A DNA stretch of 64,000 nt, taken from positions 23,761-87,760 of the forward strand of contig JACCGJ010025996.1 of assembly GCA_013407085.1 (NCBI GenBank). The letters are read 5' to 3'. The notes beneath the pieces were generated by a model. It was not told the DNA's origin. It saw only the letters and a list, made by a program, of their open reading frames with translations, and did no database searches. A program made the position numbers and the translations under genes. Within the stretch, counting starts at the first letter, position 1. Each line of letters begins with the position of its first letter. Positions 50,501-53,489 of this stretch are shown piece by piece. The DNA comes from Atriophallophorus winterbourni (Eukaryota; Platyhelminthes; Trematoda; Plagiorchiida; Microphallidae).

Positions 50501-53313
50501 TGTACAAGCAAAACTTTGTTTAACACTTTAACACTGTTTCAAGTCTCACTAAAGCTGATCTTACTGTCTCCACCTGACGATGGCAAACAGCCAGAAATCG
50601 TTAGTGGTTTGTAAGGGACAGGGATGTGAGCAACACATTACTTTGGTCATCCATAAGCGCCTTGCGTGCTTGACCAAGAATCACATTGTGATTCTGTGTC
50701 TGAACATCGTGGTTCGTTGTACGAACCCTATATAACAGTGGCATACAAGTATAACATTGTTCACCAATTTACCACTATTTCAAGGCTCACTGAACCTGAT
50801 CTTACTGTCTCCAAACAGCCAGAAACACATATCTTATAAGGTGCAACTCAAACAACCACAACACTGTTCTGAACTATGTCTGTCCAGGTTGTCACTTCGA
50901 TCTGGTTTGTCTTTGATTCTCGTGACAGCCGGTACGCTTCAAGACGTCCTGACTCTGGGCTTGTTTAACCGACCTCGACGAAGTTTCACATGTCTTTTAA
51001 CGTTCTCCATGTGTGCATGCTTTCGAAGATGTTTTCGCTTGAACGCTTCTATTATAATCTTCCTCGTACCTCCACAATATCATGTCGCCACGAGGAATAC
51101 GAAAAGCGAGTGGCGCGTATGTGATCAATTTGAAACCATGTCATTTCCATTTATTTGATTGGTTTACTTGATTACATTGTGTTGGTCTTTCTTTCATAGC
51201 ATGGGTGTGCTAGGATGGCTGTCAATTGTTTGAGGCAATAACTTATAATTTGCTTCCGTTGACTTAAATTAATCTCGCTGTCTTTACAATATGGGTGAAT
51301 GCATGTGGTGTATGTGATGGAACGAAATTTAAAACAATTATTCATCATTTTGCATGACTGAACTGACGATCTGATTTCCCATGATATTTACCTTGAAACA
51401 TTATTCCGTTTTTGCAGAATAAAATTGAGGTTTACAAACGTAAGTCTATTTTTGAAATTGAAATAACATTAATTAAACCGTTTAACAGCATTCTGGAAAT
51501 CGTGTTTTAATTCCTTTTTTATGATTTTATGCACAATACATGAGATTGAAGCATCAATTTGATTAACCTAACCAAGATTACCTTTAATGCAAAAATGAAG
51601 GACCTAACGAATTATCATAGAATTATCAATTGTACGTATCACTCAGAACATTATCGCGTGTATCGTACGTCAAGCTAGACCATTTGGATTATTTTTATAT
51701 ACATTAAGCCAAACAATGCCATACTGCAAATATTTTCATTTGCATTTTCATAGCACAGACACATCCCACGCTTTCGTTCTGTTCGCGCTGATCAAGTGGG
51801 AACAGTACGATCAGGATTCGCTAGCCTTGAAATCTTATATTCCATACCTAATTACCGTTATTTACCTTATTGCAAAGATGGATTAGCAGGCTTCATTGAT
51901 GACTCCATTCATGTTATCCCTAGGATATTTTTGGAGACAAGATAGTTGAAGAATATTGTCTATCCAACTTCCTAACTACAACTATCGTAATGGGTCCAAG
52001 GGTATCTTCATCGTCACCTTACGTTTGACAGCGGAGTCTTCATTTACGCACCGTTGCTAATAACGTGTGGTGTAAGGATTGAGAAATCTGTCTTTTAAAG
52101 GCTTTGTACAAATCAAGTTGGTAATTGCCGATAAAATTAAATTTGAGGAATTATTCCACTGAATCTGCGAAGTTGGATACTCCAACCTTTATTTATAACA
52201 AATCATTTTGCAATTAACGGTAGATTATGCTATCAATAAAATCGATACTATATGATCCCATATAAATTCATACAAACACAGAAGTGCGTCATGGCAACAC
52301 CTAAGCCTTGACTTCGTTTCAATTTTCGTTTCAATAGCGGAGTAGACGAAGACGAAAGGATGATCAGTTTGAGATCTATGTGCTCTTATCTGCTCCCGTT
52401 TTTACAGCGAAATAGCTGATACGTAGTGTATATCAGATATACAAAGTACCATAAAATATTAATACGTAAAATTAAAGTAACAAATGAATTACGCTTAAAA
52501 TAGATTTTCGATGTATACACGATAGAGAAACGATCATTTGATGGCGAATCATTCAATTAAGTCACATTTTTCGAACGCGTCACGGCAGATTGTTCTATGC
52601 CAAGTAAAACAGGCACAGGCAGAATAAAAATTACGCTTGTAGTTTAAGATCCAGCACGTTCCAAGTTCAATAGGTCTTTCTGGGTTCGAATCACGCGTTT
52701 ATTCCACTTTTATAAAATTTACATTAAGCTGGCCCATGCTATGGCAAGTGTGCAGCGACGTTTTGGAAAGAGAAGCAATAAACTCGGCATTAGCTCTACG
52801 AGTTGGGAGTAAACGTGTTGTTGATGGTGCCCTTTGCAGATACTGTGTGCTAGATAGTGCTCGCAGCGGCCAACTATACTTCACATCGTCAGCGTAAAAA
52901 GCGGCCAAGCAGTCGAGTACTGTCTATCGTTACGAGCGCTGCGAGAGAGAGATTGTTTCTCACGTAACTAAATGTTTGATTGTTTCAAACTCCGTAAAGC
53001 GTACAACCAACATGCGCTTGTGATGTACATTTATTTTCAACCTCGATCAAATGGAGCCCAATGACGACGACGACAACAGCAACGAGTGGTAATGGCAAAC
53101 ATTGTCGTTTTGAAGCGTGCGGATCGATTTCTAAATTAAAGATTATTGTAAAAGCCAATCTTATCGCAATCTTCCAGTGTATTATTTTTGATTTGTTGAA
53201 AAGAGCTAACTGCTCCATCAATTTTCATGTTTACCCGAGCGCTATGAATAATCTTTGAAATAAACATGCATCTTCACAAATCAATTTACACTGCACTTGA
53301 ATTTTCAGAATAA
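1409..53313 (+). CDS. Candidate micro-exon gene (multi-exon; 5' end outside window)
   Basis: Span of a spliced gene; exons are listed separately. Seen directly: about 30 short segments preceded by an AG acceptor, usually with a T-rich tract, and followed by GTAAG, GTGAG or a similar donor. Lengths run 6-39 nt and are multiples of 3, except a 32/22 nt pair that sums to 54. All are open in the same phase (2 nt + codons + 1 nt), and several have stops in the other frames. The first exons found were picked on splice sites alone; weaker ones were also filtered by phase. Joined coding length is about 630 nt, ending Q-stop at 53311-53313 with AATAAA at 53346. The joined protein has at least five Cys and an N-F-T sequon, so it is probably secreted or surface exposed. 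Established knowledge: schistosome MEGs have this architecture, usually encode secreted proteins and are alternatively spliced. Inference: this is such a gene. No family is recognised, and no start codon or signal peptide is in the window. Confidence 0.8.
1691..1735 (+). ncRNA. Degenerate hammerhead-ribozyme SINE core, copy A
   Basis: GTCTCCAG, then CTAAGGAG in place of CTGATGAG, the loop base pattern ACAAACAG, GAAACC and GGTAGTGG. Core positions are mutated, so it is probably inactive. Confidence 0.5.
2218..2235 (+). CDS. Micro-exon, 18 nt (tandem-duplicated, copy 1)
   Basis: Acceptor GCAACTTTCAG and donor GTGAGT. With the A of the previous exon it reads TTPELK. It lies in a ~1 kb segment duplicated at 3010-3870. 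Confidence 0.75.
2395..2545 (+). pseudogene. CR1-like RT fragment (YADD)
   Basis: Reads YADDCEELQIYFQNVSDWA, then NDLTFNI and, after a stop, MVHIGK. This is the RT active-site block and the following Trp-Ala...Leu-F-N region of CR1-like ORF2. Short relic, no flanking ORF2. Confidence 0.6.
2572..2746. repeat. Imperfect long inverted repeat (hairpin)
   Basis: GTGGCTCGGAGCTCGTTG..CATGAAGTA.AGATTAAGGGAAAC at 2579-2629 is mirrored by GTTTCCCTTAATCCGTATTTCATGG..AGAGCTCCGAGCCA at 2685-2736. A single arm recurs at 3760-3812, so it may be a foldback element. Confidence 0.6.
2755..2876. repeat. (TA)n microsatellite
   Basis: Interrupted TA dinucleotide run at the foldback edge. Confidence 0.9.
3010..3054 (+). 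ncRNA. Degenerate hammerhead-ribozyme SINE core, copy B
   Basis: Copy of A from the tandem duplication: GTCTCCAG, CTAATACG, AAACAG, GGAAACCGGTAGTGGT. The conserved CTGATGA is lost. Confidence 0.45.
3537..3554 (+). CDS. Micro-exon, 18 nt (tandem-duplicated, copy 2)
   Basis: Acceptor GCAACTTTTAG and donor GTGAGT. It reads VTMEVK in phase; the zero frame opens with TGA, so only the common phase works. It differs from copy 1 at 5 of 18 bases, all changing the amino acid, while much of the flanking duplicated sequence is near identical. Confidence 0.75.
3866..3926. repeat. (TA)n microsatellite
   Basis: TA run at the matching place in duplication copy 2. Confidence 0.9.
4100..4415 (+). pseudogene. 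CR1-like LINE ORF2, C-terminal relic
   Basis: Reads VPYTERLRRLGLCDFTQWCI, matching the Pro-Tyr-x-Glu-Arg-x-x-x-Leu region after the RT, then IRRDIIL. In another frame it reads FAIPARFLWNSLCVVG. Frames break near 4310. No intact element. Confidence 0.65.
4440..4840 (-). pseudogene. RTE-like LINE C-terminal zinc-finger relic
   Basis: The - strand contains CKRCERDSSSKIGMFSHLRN followed by C-G-T-stop, a form of the CxxC...RIG..SH.R.C finger that ends RTE-like ORF2 proteins. The conserved 3'UTR block with CCATGGTAGACATC follows. The same block recurs at seven places in the window. Confidence 0.65.
4841..5959. other. Intronic DNA, nothing recognised
   Basis: No splice-flanked phase-1 segment and no LINE similarity seen. 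Short open frames look random. Confidence 0.4.
5960..5977 (+). CDS. Possible micro-exon, 18 nt
   Basis: Acceptor CTATTTTTATACAG and donor GTACGT, a weaker donor. It reads DFPFKF in phase. Accepted partly because length and phase fit; it could be an AT-rich coincidence or an optional exon. Confidence 0.4.
5978..7065. other. Intronic DNA with degraded repeat pieces
   Basis: 6095-6375 shares phrases with the hammerhead SINE unit (GCTCACATCCT, TTTGTGATTCTG). 6590-6620 (CGCGTTTATTACACAC) recurs near 46405, probably a LINE 3' end on the - strand. Confidence 0.4.
7066..7095 (+). CDS. Micro-exon, 30 nt
   Basis: Acceptor CTTCCGTCTACAG and donor GTAAGT. It reads EDFQHGEHLT in the common phase; another frame has a TAA. 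Confidence 0.8.
7096..9180. other. Intronic DNA, nothing recognised
   Basis: An open - strand frame at 7611-7814 is followed by a short CATCCATGGTC motif shared with the RTE 3'UTR, but I could not assign it. 7374-7392 is a short (GATC)n palindromic run. Confidence 0.4.
9190..9790. repeat. Dispersed repeat, related to 42900-43200
   Basis: Shared phrases in the same order: CTTGTCTTATGC/CTTGTCTAATGC, GACGAAGGCGTGGATGATT/GACGACGACGTGGATAATC, GATTCGC.CATTGTA, TAGTAGCT.CATGGTA, TCGCAACAT. No coding capacity recognised. Confidence 0.6.
10419..10424 (+). CDS. Possible micro-exon, 6 nt
   Basis: A very strong acceptor (ATGTTTTTTAG) is followed by GCGAAA and the donor GTAATT. It would add S-E. Exons of 6 nt are known in schistosome MEGs, but six bases carry little evidence. 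Confidence 0.3.
11097..11123 (+). CDS. Micro-exon, 27 nt
   Basis: Acceptor TTTTTATTTCACAG and donor GTGAGA. It reads ITFKDGKDT in the common phase. Confidence 0.8.
13022..13036 (+). CDS. Micro-exon, 15 nt
   Basis: Acceptor GATTTTTCATAG and donor GTAAGT. It reads NTVTF in phase. Confidence 0.75.
14017..14037 (+). CDS. Likely micro-exon, 21 nt (NAGNAG acceptor)
   Basis: Acceptor GTGTTTCTTCAG is followed directly by TAG, giving a CAG-TAG tandem acceptor, and the donor is the weaker GTGTGT. The 21-nt form reads VEATKIF; use of the second AG gives 18 nt. Both keep phase. Confidence 0.5.
14726..14740 (+). CDS. Likely micro-exon, 15 nt
   Basis: Acceptor TTTTTGTATTTAG and donor GTAAAC. It reads DKPKK in phase. 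Confidence 0.55.
15050..15200 (+). ncRNA. Hammerhead-ribozyme SINE core, copy C
   Basis: ACTGTCACTACTTGATGAG, stem GTGC, loop AAACA, GCAC, GAAACC, then AATAGTGGGG. Stem II is a perfect 4 bp and the GAAA is intact, but the first C of CTGATGA is T. Confidence 0.6.
15393..15430 (-). repeat. CTGACGA...GAAACG motif repeat (R), copy 1
   Basis: The - strand reads GTCTGACGAAGCTTCTGTG, then a partly complementary arm, GTGAAACGTTACCC. Conserved with three other copies in the window. Confidence 0.5.
15800..15838 (+). CDS. Micro-exon, 39 nt
   Basis: Acceptor TTTTTTGATAAAG and donor GTAAGT. It reads GFKLKFNEPTLQH, the longest exon seen. Two later AGs inside it would give 31 or 25 nt and break phase, so the first AG was chosen. 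Confidence 0.75.
15928..15951 (+). CDS. Micro-exon, 24 nt
   Basis: Acceptor GATTTTTCCAG and donor GTGAGT. It reads VGTATFRT. The intron before it is only 89 nt, the shortest in the gene. Confidence 0.85.
16054..16068 (+). CDS. Micro-exon, 15 nt
   Basis: Acceptor TACATAATTTCAG and donor GTAAGA. It reads LDPVE. The preceding intron is about 100 nt. Confidence 0.8.
17080..17290 (+). repeat. R repeat, copy 2
   Basis: GAACTCAGAATTGGTCAAG, GTCTGACGAAG, GCGGAACGTTACCCG, then TTTTCATGATTATGAACTCC. Closely matches 42185-42380. Confidence 0.7.
17544..17570 (+). CDS. Micro-exon, 27 nt
   Basis: Acceptor TTTTTTAATGATTCAG and donor GTAAGT. It reads ITNSKKPVN in the common phase. Confidence 0.8.
17707..17736 (+). 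CDS. Micro-exon, 30 nt
   Basis: Acceptor TGTATTTTCACAG and donor GTAAGT. It reads IMLSQSNVVH. The intron before it is 136 nt. Confidence 0.85.
18100..18480 (+). ncRNA. Degenerate hammerhead SINE unit, copy D
   Basis: Contains TTTACCACATATCCACTGTTTCAAGGCTCAC, then ACTGTATCCAACTAATGACG, AAATAGCC, GGAACCCGGTAGTG and TGAGCAACACATTA. The order matches the unit at 50560-50640. The core is mutated. Confidence 0.5.
18850..18858 (+). CDS. Micro-exon, 9 nt
   Basis: A strong acceptor (TTTTTTGCTTTCACAG) and the donor GTAAGC surround nine bases reading FFY. Confidence 0.65.
19020..19690 (-). pseudogene. RTE-like LINE relic (3' part)
   Basis: The - strand 3' end carries the block CCATGGTCGACATCCACC. Further upstream it has GTGAAATCTGGACCATCC, equivalent to the SETWTI region. 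Many stops. Parallel to the clearer copy at 45480-46430. Confidence 0.5.
19980..20190 (+). pseudogene. RTE-like terminal zinc-finger relic
   Basis: Reads FRCTRCGRDVSS, stop, IGLLSHSK: the CxxCGRD...IG..SHSK finger with one stop. Eroded 3'UTR follows. Confidence 0.6.
20361..20384 (+). CDS. Micro-exon, 24 nt
   Basis: Acceptor TTTTCATTTTTAG and donor GTAAGT. It reads PNFKKSPI. Confidence 0.8.
20600..20617 (+). CDS. Doubtful micro-exon, 18 nt, inside a perfect hairpin
   Basis: CAG acceptor and GTAAGT donor in correct phase (ILHQQN), but the pyrimidine tract is poor. The acceptor AG and donor G sit in the arms of a perfect 9-bp inverted repeat (20597-20618, loop ATCA). It may be chance or an optional exon. 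Confidence 0.3.
21330..21770 (+). pseudogene. CR1-like RT relic
   Basis: HYADDKSTWR, then after stops NKSMLSFGRSLNT and later KNRSV, stop, GVMK, matching the F-x-D-D, N-K-(C/S)-..-L..G and N-R-..-GV(M/L)K landmarks of CR1 RT and thumb. Multiple stops and frameshifts. Confidence 0.55.
21930..21944 (+). CDS. Likely micro-exon, 15 nt (Cys)
   Basis: Acceptor GTACACCCTCAG and donor GTGAGT. It reads NVMCT. A stronger-looking acceptor ends at 21879, but that would give 65 nt and break phase. Confidence 0.55.
22317..23110. repeat. Dispersed non-coding repeat, related to 33940-34260
   Basis: Shared motifs: AGGTG.AGTTAAATC, AACGGGATT, TTTGCAATCGTT and G.AGCCACT. Family unknown. Confidence 0.45.
23111..24223. 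other. Intronic DNA, nothing recognised
   Basis: No phase-compatible exon or LINE similarity seen. GC is higher around 23740-23900, without a recognisable family. Confidence 0.35.
24224..24253 (+). CDS. Micro-exon, 30 nt (Cys)
   Basis: Acceptor TATCTCTTGAACAG and donor GTAAGT. It reads KGKKCTGLLI. Confidence 0.8.
24332..24377. repeat. (TA)n microsatellite
   Basis: Nearly uninterrupted TA run shortly after the exon at 24224-24253. Confidence 0.9.
24640..26370. other. Intronic DNA with a SINE-like fragment
   Basis: 24680-24800 shares phrases with 18113-18215 (GCTCACA, CATCAG.TGGA.AC, GTTTACC) and belongs to the hammerhead SINE unit. The rest is unrecognised AT-rich sequence. Confidence 0.4.
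26371..26385 (+). CDS. Micro-exon, 15 nt
   Basis: Acceptor GCTTTGCTAACAG and donor GTAAGT. It reads EPIRI. It shares an 8-base core (CAATCAGA) with the next exon. Confidence 0.7.
26408..26447. repeat. (TA)n microsatellite
   Basis: TA run between the two CAATCAGA micro-exons. Confidence 0.9.
26798..26812 (+). CDS. Micro-exon, 15 nt
   Basis: Acceptor TCGCTTACTACAG and donor GTAAGT. It reads GTIRD. Same length and phase as the exon 412 bp upstream, with a shared CAATCAGA core, so possibly an exon duplicate. Confidence 0.7.
26865..27436 (-). mobile_element. GC-rich retroposon with intact target-site duplication
   Basis: Perfect 14-bp direct repeats TATGTATTTTGTGT flank the insert (26851-26864 and 27437-27450). 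The left edge is an ATT-rich run, which on the - strand is a 3' (AAT)n tail, so the element lies on the - strand. The interior is clearly GC-richer than its surroundings. No RT motif is seen; it is either a SINE or a 5'-truncated LINE end. The intact duplication indicates recent insertion. It sits in the intron after the exon at 26798. Confidence 0.75.
27451..29836. other. Intronic DNA
   Basis: Apart from the hammerhead core at 28594, no recognisable gene or element. Confidence 0.35.
28594..28660 (+). ncRNA. Hammerhead-ribozyme SINE core, copy E
   Basis: CCCCTAC, CTGATGAG intact, loop AAACAGCC, G-T-AAAC (one inserted T), then CGGTC followed by GTGGGC. Stem I can pair CCTAC with GTGGG, and GGTC is a good cleavage site. 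Stem II is mutated. Confidence 0.6.
29837..29860 (+). CDS. Micro-exon, 24 nt
   Basis: Acceptor GCTCCTTTCCGCAG and donor GTGAGC. It reads QSGERDYL. Confidence 0.8.
30060..30370. repeat. Dispersed repeat, related to 34740-34980
   Basis: Shared phrases: TATGCAATT.GT, GTCAAA, GTCGGNACGAAATCGA, GAAGTGA. No protein motif recognised. Confidence 0.45.
30652..30666 (+). CDS. Micro-exon, 15 or 9 nt (alternative acceptors)
   Basis: Two acceptors six bases apart (GAACAG and TTTCAG) share the donor GTAAGC. The long form reads VSDAM and the short form (30658-30666) DAM. Both keep phase. Confidence 0.65.
   Translation, partial: FQTQ
30667..32220. other. Intronic DNA, nothing recognised
   Basis: Open frames of up to 124 codons (31139-31513) show no family feature and are overlapped by - strand frames. 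No exon boundary fits the gene's phase. Confidence 0.35.
32245..32271. repeat. (ATT)n microsatellite
   Basis: Short ATT run immediately 5' of an RT relic. Confidence 0.85.
32272..32430 (+). pseudogene. CR1/jockey-like RT fragment (GVLQG)
   Basis: Reads LQYMVVNGKRSHAI, then PIPRGVLQGT. This matches the MQYTAVNGKVSN...ISRGVLQGA region of the LINE at 35151-37410. Short relic of that family. Confidence 0.6.
32815..32942 (+). repeat. Direct repeat pair, copy 1
   Basis: ATATGAATAAAAATGTGAAA, ATATAATAGTATAAAA and GCATATATAAG-like segments match 34270-34385 closely. Confidence 0.75.
33727..33744 (+). CDS. Micro-exon, 18 nt (Cys)
   Basis: Acceptor GATTTTTAACACAG and donor GTGAGT. It reads RCAIGQ. 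It lies between two copies of a ~125-bp direct repeat (32815 and 34270). Confidence 0.75.
34270..34390 (+). repeat. Direct repeat pair, copy 2
   Basis: Second copy of 32815-32942, about 1.46 kb downstream; the exon at 33727 lies between them. Confidence 0.75.
34978..37420 (-). mobile_element. CR1/jockey-like LINE A, 5'-truncated
   Basis: On the - strand: the C-terminal part of an endonuclease (IGNSDHC near 37180), linker, RT, thumb and a 3'UTR. It ends with CGAATAAAG, then a (TTC)n tail, seen on + as (GAA)n at 34978-35036. The same 3' end occurs at 42110-42165. The reading frame is broken several times, so it is not autonomous. Confidence 0.8.
35151..37410 (-). pseudogene. LINE A ORF2 (EN remnant + reverse transcriptase), broken
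   Basis: Reading 5' to 3' on the - strand: endonuclease tail (37410-36944), with a stop before the linker; RT fingers SKAAGPDNLSPLLLKE (36904-36227); a one-base frame change into PDSWKPVRITPIPKI; another into YRPIACTSQLLKVLES and CLLDYTNAFNSV (36426-36097); then ISRGVLQGAILSP and the catalytic YADDIDVV (36058-35459); then C-terminal segments to 35151. The Asp pair of the active site is intact, but at least four frame breaks make it a pseudogene. Confidence 0.8.
37421..37640. other. Intronic DNA between LINE A and RTE relic
   Basis: Nothing recognised. Confidence 0.35.
37641..37860 (+). pseudogene. RTE-like terminal zinc finger and 3' end
   Basis: Reads CQRCGRDCSFRIGLFSHSKN followed by C-K-T-stop, the intact CxxCGRxC...RIGL.SHSK.C finger. 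The 3'UTR CCATGGTCGACATCGACAG and an AACAAAAACA tail follow. The upstream ORF is missing, consistent with extreme 5' truncation. Confidence 0.75.
38093..38119 (+). CDS. Micro-exon, 27 nt
   Basis: The acceptor is AAAATTTAG after a C/T-rich stretch; the donor is GTAAGT. It reads FSYNEETKQ. An alternative acceptor at 38033 would give 86 nt with a stop. The TCTA microsatellite begins about 100 bp downstream in the intron. Confidence 0.7.
38218..38650. repeat. (TCTA)n microsatellite, ~430 bp
   Basis: Long TCTA tetranucleotide array with TTTA and TCTC variants. The long open frames over it encode only Leu/Ser/Ile/Tyr repeats and are artefacts. It starts ~100 bp after a micro-exon. Confidence 0.95.
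38760..39200. other. Intronic DNA, repeat fragment
   Basis: AATTGTCACAG..GCACCAGGTAACGATTG resembles part of 33930-33970. Otherwise nothing recognised. Confidence 0.35.
39221..39272 (+). ncRNA. Hammerhead SINE core, copy F (tandem pair, unit 1)
   Basis: CTCAGTTGATGAG, stem GTGC, loop AAACA, GCAC, then GAATCC. Stem II is intact; the C of CTGATGA and one A of GAAA are mutated. Confidence 0.55.
39443..39492 (+). ncRNA. Hammerhead SINE core, copy G (tandem pair, unit 2)
   Basis: GTCCCTAC, CTTTTGGGT, ACAAACAGCCC, AAAACCGGTCGTTCG. It lies about 220 bp after copy F and retains ACCGGTC around the expected cleavage site; the catalytic CTGATGA is lost. Confidence 0.5.
39570..39790 (-). repeat. R repeat, copy 3 (LINE B 3' side)
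   Basis: - strand: GAACTCAGGATTGATCAAG, TTCTGACGAAGCTTCTG, loop TGTT, CAGAAGCGAAACGTTACC, ATAACCGATTCATTGCAAAC. The stem GCTTCTG/CAGAAGC is a perfect 7 bp. Inverted relative to copy 4 at 42185. Confidence 0.75.
39876..41995 (-). pseudogene. CR1-like LINE B ORF2 (partial EN + RT), broken
   Basis: - strand. Starts inside the endonuclease at GDFNLPQ and includes SFLDLV and GRSDH. Then a linker (41990-41091), a decayed junction, RT with YRPITMLPCILRIMERI, YIDISKAFDKVDHSLLL and SGVPQGSVLGPILF (41041-40379). A one-base loss in a T homopolymer shifts the frame just before FADDIKIWKQIR, and one stop follows (QK-stop-LD). The thumb and C-terminal part (40364-39876) ends with VPYQEQMAILGLCDFIRR. The 5' half and ORF1 are absent. 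It is not the same subfamily as LINE A. Confidence 0.8.
42005..42166 (+). mobile_element. LINE A-type 3' end, opposite orientation
   Basis: Ends ACTGAAAATTCGTTTTAACG, then AATAAAG and a (TTC)n tail, matching the LINE A terminus (34978-35080 read on -). It abuts the truncated 5' side of LINE B. Confidence 0.65.
42175..42400 (+). repeat. R repeat, copy 4
   Basis: GTGAACTCAGGATTGGTCAA, TTTGACGAAGCTTCTG, CAGATGCGAAACGTTACC, ATAACCGATTCATTGCAAAC, TTTTCATGATTATGGACTCC. It ends 66 bp before the exon at 42466. Confidence 0.75.
42466..42498 (+). CDS. Micro-exon, 33 nt (Cys)
   Basis: Acceptor AAATCTCTTTAG and donor GTACAT. In the common phase it reads CWYLTRGKDYK; the zero frame has a TAA. Confidence 0.7.
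42584..42601 (+). CDS. Micro-exon, 18 nt
   Basis: A strong acceptor (TTAATTTTTTTAG) and the donor GTATGT surround 18 nt reading DGTEPM. The intron before it is 85 nt. Confidence 0.7.
   Translation: MALSR
42900..43210. repeat. Dispersed repeat, related to 9410-9700
   Basis: Ordered matches to the copy near 9.5 kb; no protein motif. Confidence 0.6.
43564..43572 (+). CDS. Possible micro-exon, 9 nt (N-glycosylation sequon)
   Basis: Acceptor AACTATTTTTAG and donor GTTAGT. It reads NFT, an N-x-T sequon whose Asn codon is split across the splice junction. Confidence 0.45.
43573..45147. other. Intronic DNA
   Basis: Only the doubtful exon at 44373 noted; nothing else recognised. Confidence 0.35.
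44373..44405 (+). CDS. Doubtful micro-exon, 33 nt
   Basis: Acceptor TTCTTTGCGAAG and donor GTGAGT. It is open in phase (VLNKLWLSRLS), but the AAG acceptor is weak. Confidence 0.3.
45148..45168 (+). CDS. Likely micro-exon, 21 nt
   Basis: The acceptor ACAACTAAAAG is weak; the donor GTAAGT is strong. Only the common phase is open (ADKKVTI); the other two frames contain TGA. Confidence 0.5.
45470..46440 (-). pseudogene. RTE-like LINE ORF2 C-terminal relic
   Basis: - strand, with stops: ATKMMVQSVCVVNA, GSETWTI, AKHERKLNALDLRSILRI, DKVTNAGVLSQAGI, LRQRCLRWLGYV, then the terminal zinc-finger remnant HRIRLLSHSK and the 3'UTR CCATGGTCGACATCGACC. The landmark order (SETWT, RLRW-LGH, terminal finger) is that of RTE-like ORF2 after the RT domain. 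The RT itself is missing. Confidence 0.75.
46441..47330. other. Intronic DNA, nothing recognised
   Basis: A 109-codon frame at 46784-47113 (+) shows no recognisable feature. Confidence 0.35.
47331..47576 (+). pseudogene. RTE-like terminal zinc finger with (CAA)n tail
   Basis: Reads RRRATDADRLNSAYR, then CESCGRDFHSRIGRLSHSKS and C-E-T-stop: an intact terminal finger. The 3'UTR ATGGTCGACATCGACAGAAG and a (CAA)n tail (47528-47572) follow. The best-preserved 3' end of this family here. Confidence 0.8.
47577..49200. other. Intronic DNA
   Basis: Contains the 32-nt exon at 48290. A phase-open 36-nt segment at 47972-48007 has weak splice sites and was not called. Nothing else recognised. Confidence 0.35.
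48290..48321 (+). CDS. Micro-exon, 32 nt (phase-changing; Cys)
   Basis: Acceptor GCTCATTTTATAG and donor GTAAGT. It enters in the common phase and ends on a codon boundary, reading RILFAECDVDN. Its asymmetric length is compensated by the 22-nt exon at 51418. Confidence 0.7.
49203..49320 (+). repeat. Dispersed repeat, copy 2 of 3
   Basis: TTTGAAGAATATGTTGTTTA, CATCCGTGCCAAGCCCATCG, ATGGAAGCACTGGAC. Matches 1-115 and 49624-49712. Confidence 0.75.
49624..49712 (+). repeat. Dispersed repeat, copy 3 of 3
   Basis: Direct repeat of 49203-49292, about 421 bp downstream, so the pair brackets a short segment like small terminal repeats. Confidence 0.75.
49840..50450. repeat. GC-rich dispersed element, unidentified
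   Basis: Clearly higher GC than its surroundings, with CTTACTTACTCAC followed by phrases such as GGCTTGGTTGACGTCACAG. It looks like transposon-derived UTR, but no coding motif was seen. Confidence 0.4.
50460..50850 (+). ncRNA. Tandem hammerhead SINE units, copies H and I
   Basis: Copy H (50560-50612): GTCTCCAC, CTGACGA, stem TGGC/GCCA, GAAA, TCGTTA, GTGG. Stem I can pair CCAC with GTGG. Copy I (around 50793) has the same lead-in TGATCTTACTGTCTCC but a deletion of the catalytic strand. The units are about 233 bp apart and both include TGTGATTCTGTGTCT.AACAT and CGTGGTTCGTTGTAC. Confidence 0.65.
50851..52690. other. Intronic DNA
   Basis: Apart from the exon at 51418, no element recognised. Confidence 0.35.
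51418..51439 (+). CDS. Micro-exon, 22 nt (restores phase)
   Basis: Acceptor TTCCGTTTTTGCAG and donor GTAAGT. It starts on a codon boundary (NKIEVYK) and leaves one base. With the 32-nt exon it totals 54 nt, so the two must be spliced together. Confidence 0.7.
52699..53075. pseudogene. LINE-derived fragments (unclassified frame plus RTE finger relic)
   Basis: A - strand frame (52699-52908, AAFYADDVKYSW...) has no recognisable RT context, so its YADD may be chance. On +, 52920-52995 keeps parts of the RTE finger (YRYERCERE, SH, remnants), followed by an eroded 3'UTR. Confidence 0.45.
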
Positions 53314-53375
53314 CGTTTGGAAGGATTTGTTTTCTGCAATGACAAAATAAATTGTCGCATGCATTCTTATGCTTT
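53309..53375 (+). CDS. Candidate terminal exon with 3'UTR
   Basis: After the acceptor CTTGAATTTTCAG, the carried C plus AA gives Q and the next codon is TAA (53311-53313). AATAAA lies at 53346-53351 and a T-rich tract follows. The 3' end is approximate. A stop is common after any AG, so support rests on polyA signal, phase and position. Confidence 0.45.
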
Positions 53376-53489
53376 TTTGCTCTGGATTCAGTAAGCTGGG
53401 GAACTAAATCACATGGGATTGCTAGGCGGATATGAATATAGGTTTCAAGACTACTGCCAAATGCACTAGTCAGTTTTTGAAAAATTAAA

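Noticed and set aside
52680..52700. tRNA B-box-like GGGTTCGAATC
   Set aside because: No A box or cloverleaf could be placed upstream.
52699..52908. YADD in a - strand frame
   Set aside because: No RT landmarks on either side; not called an RT domain.
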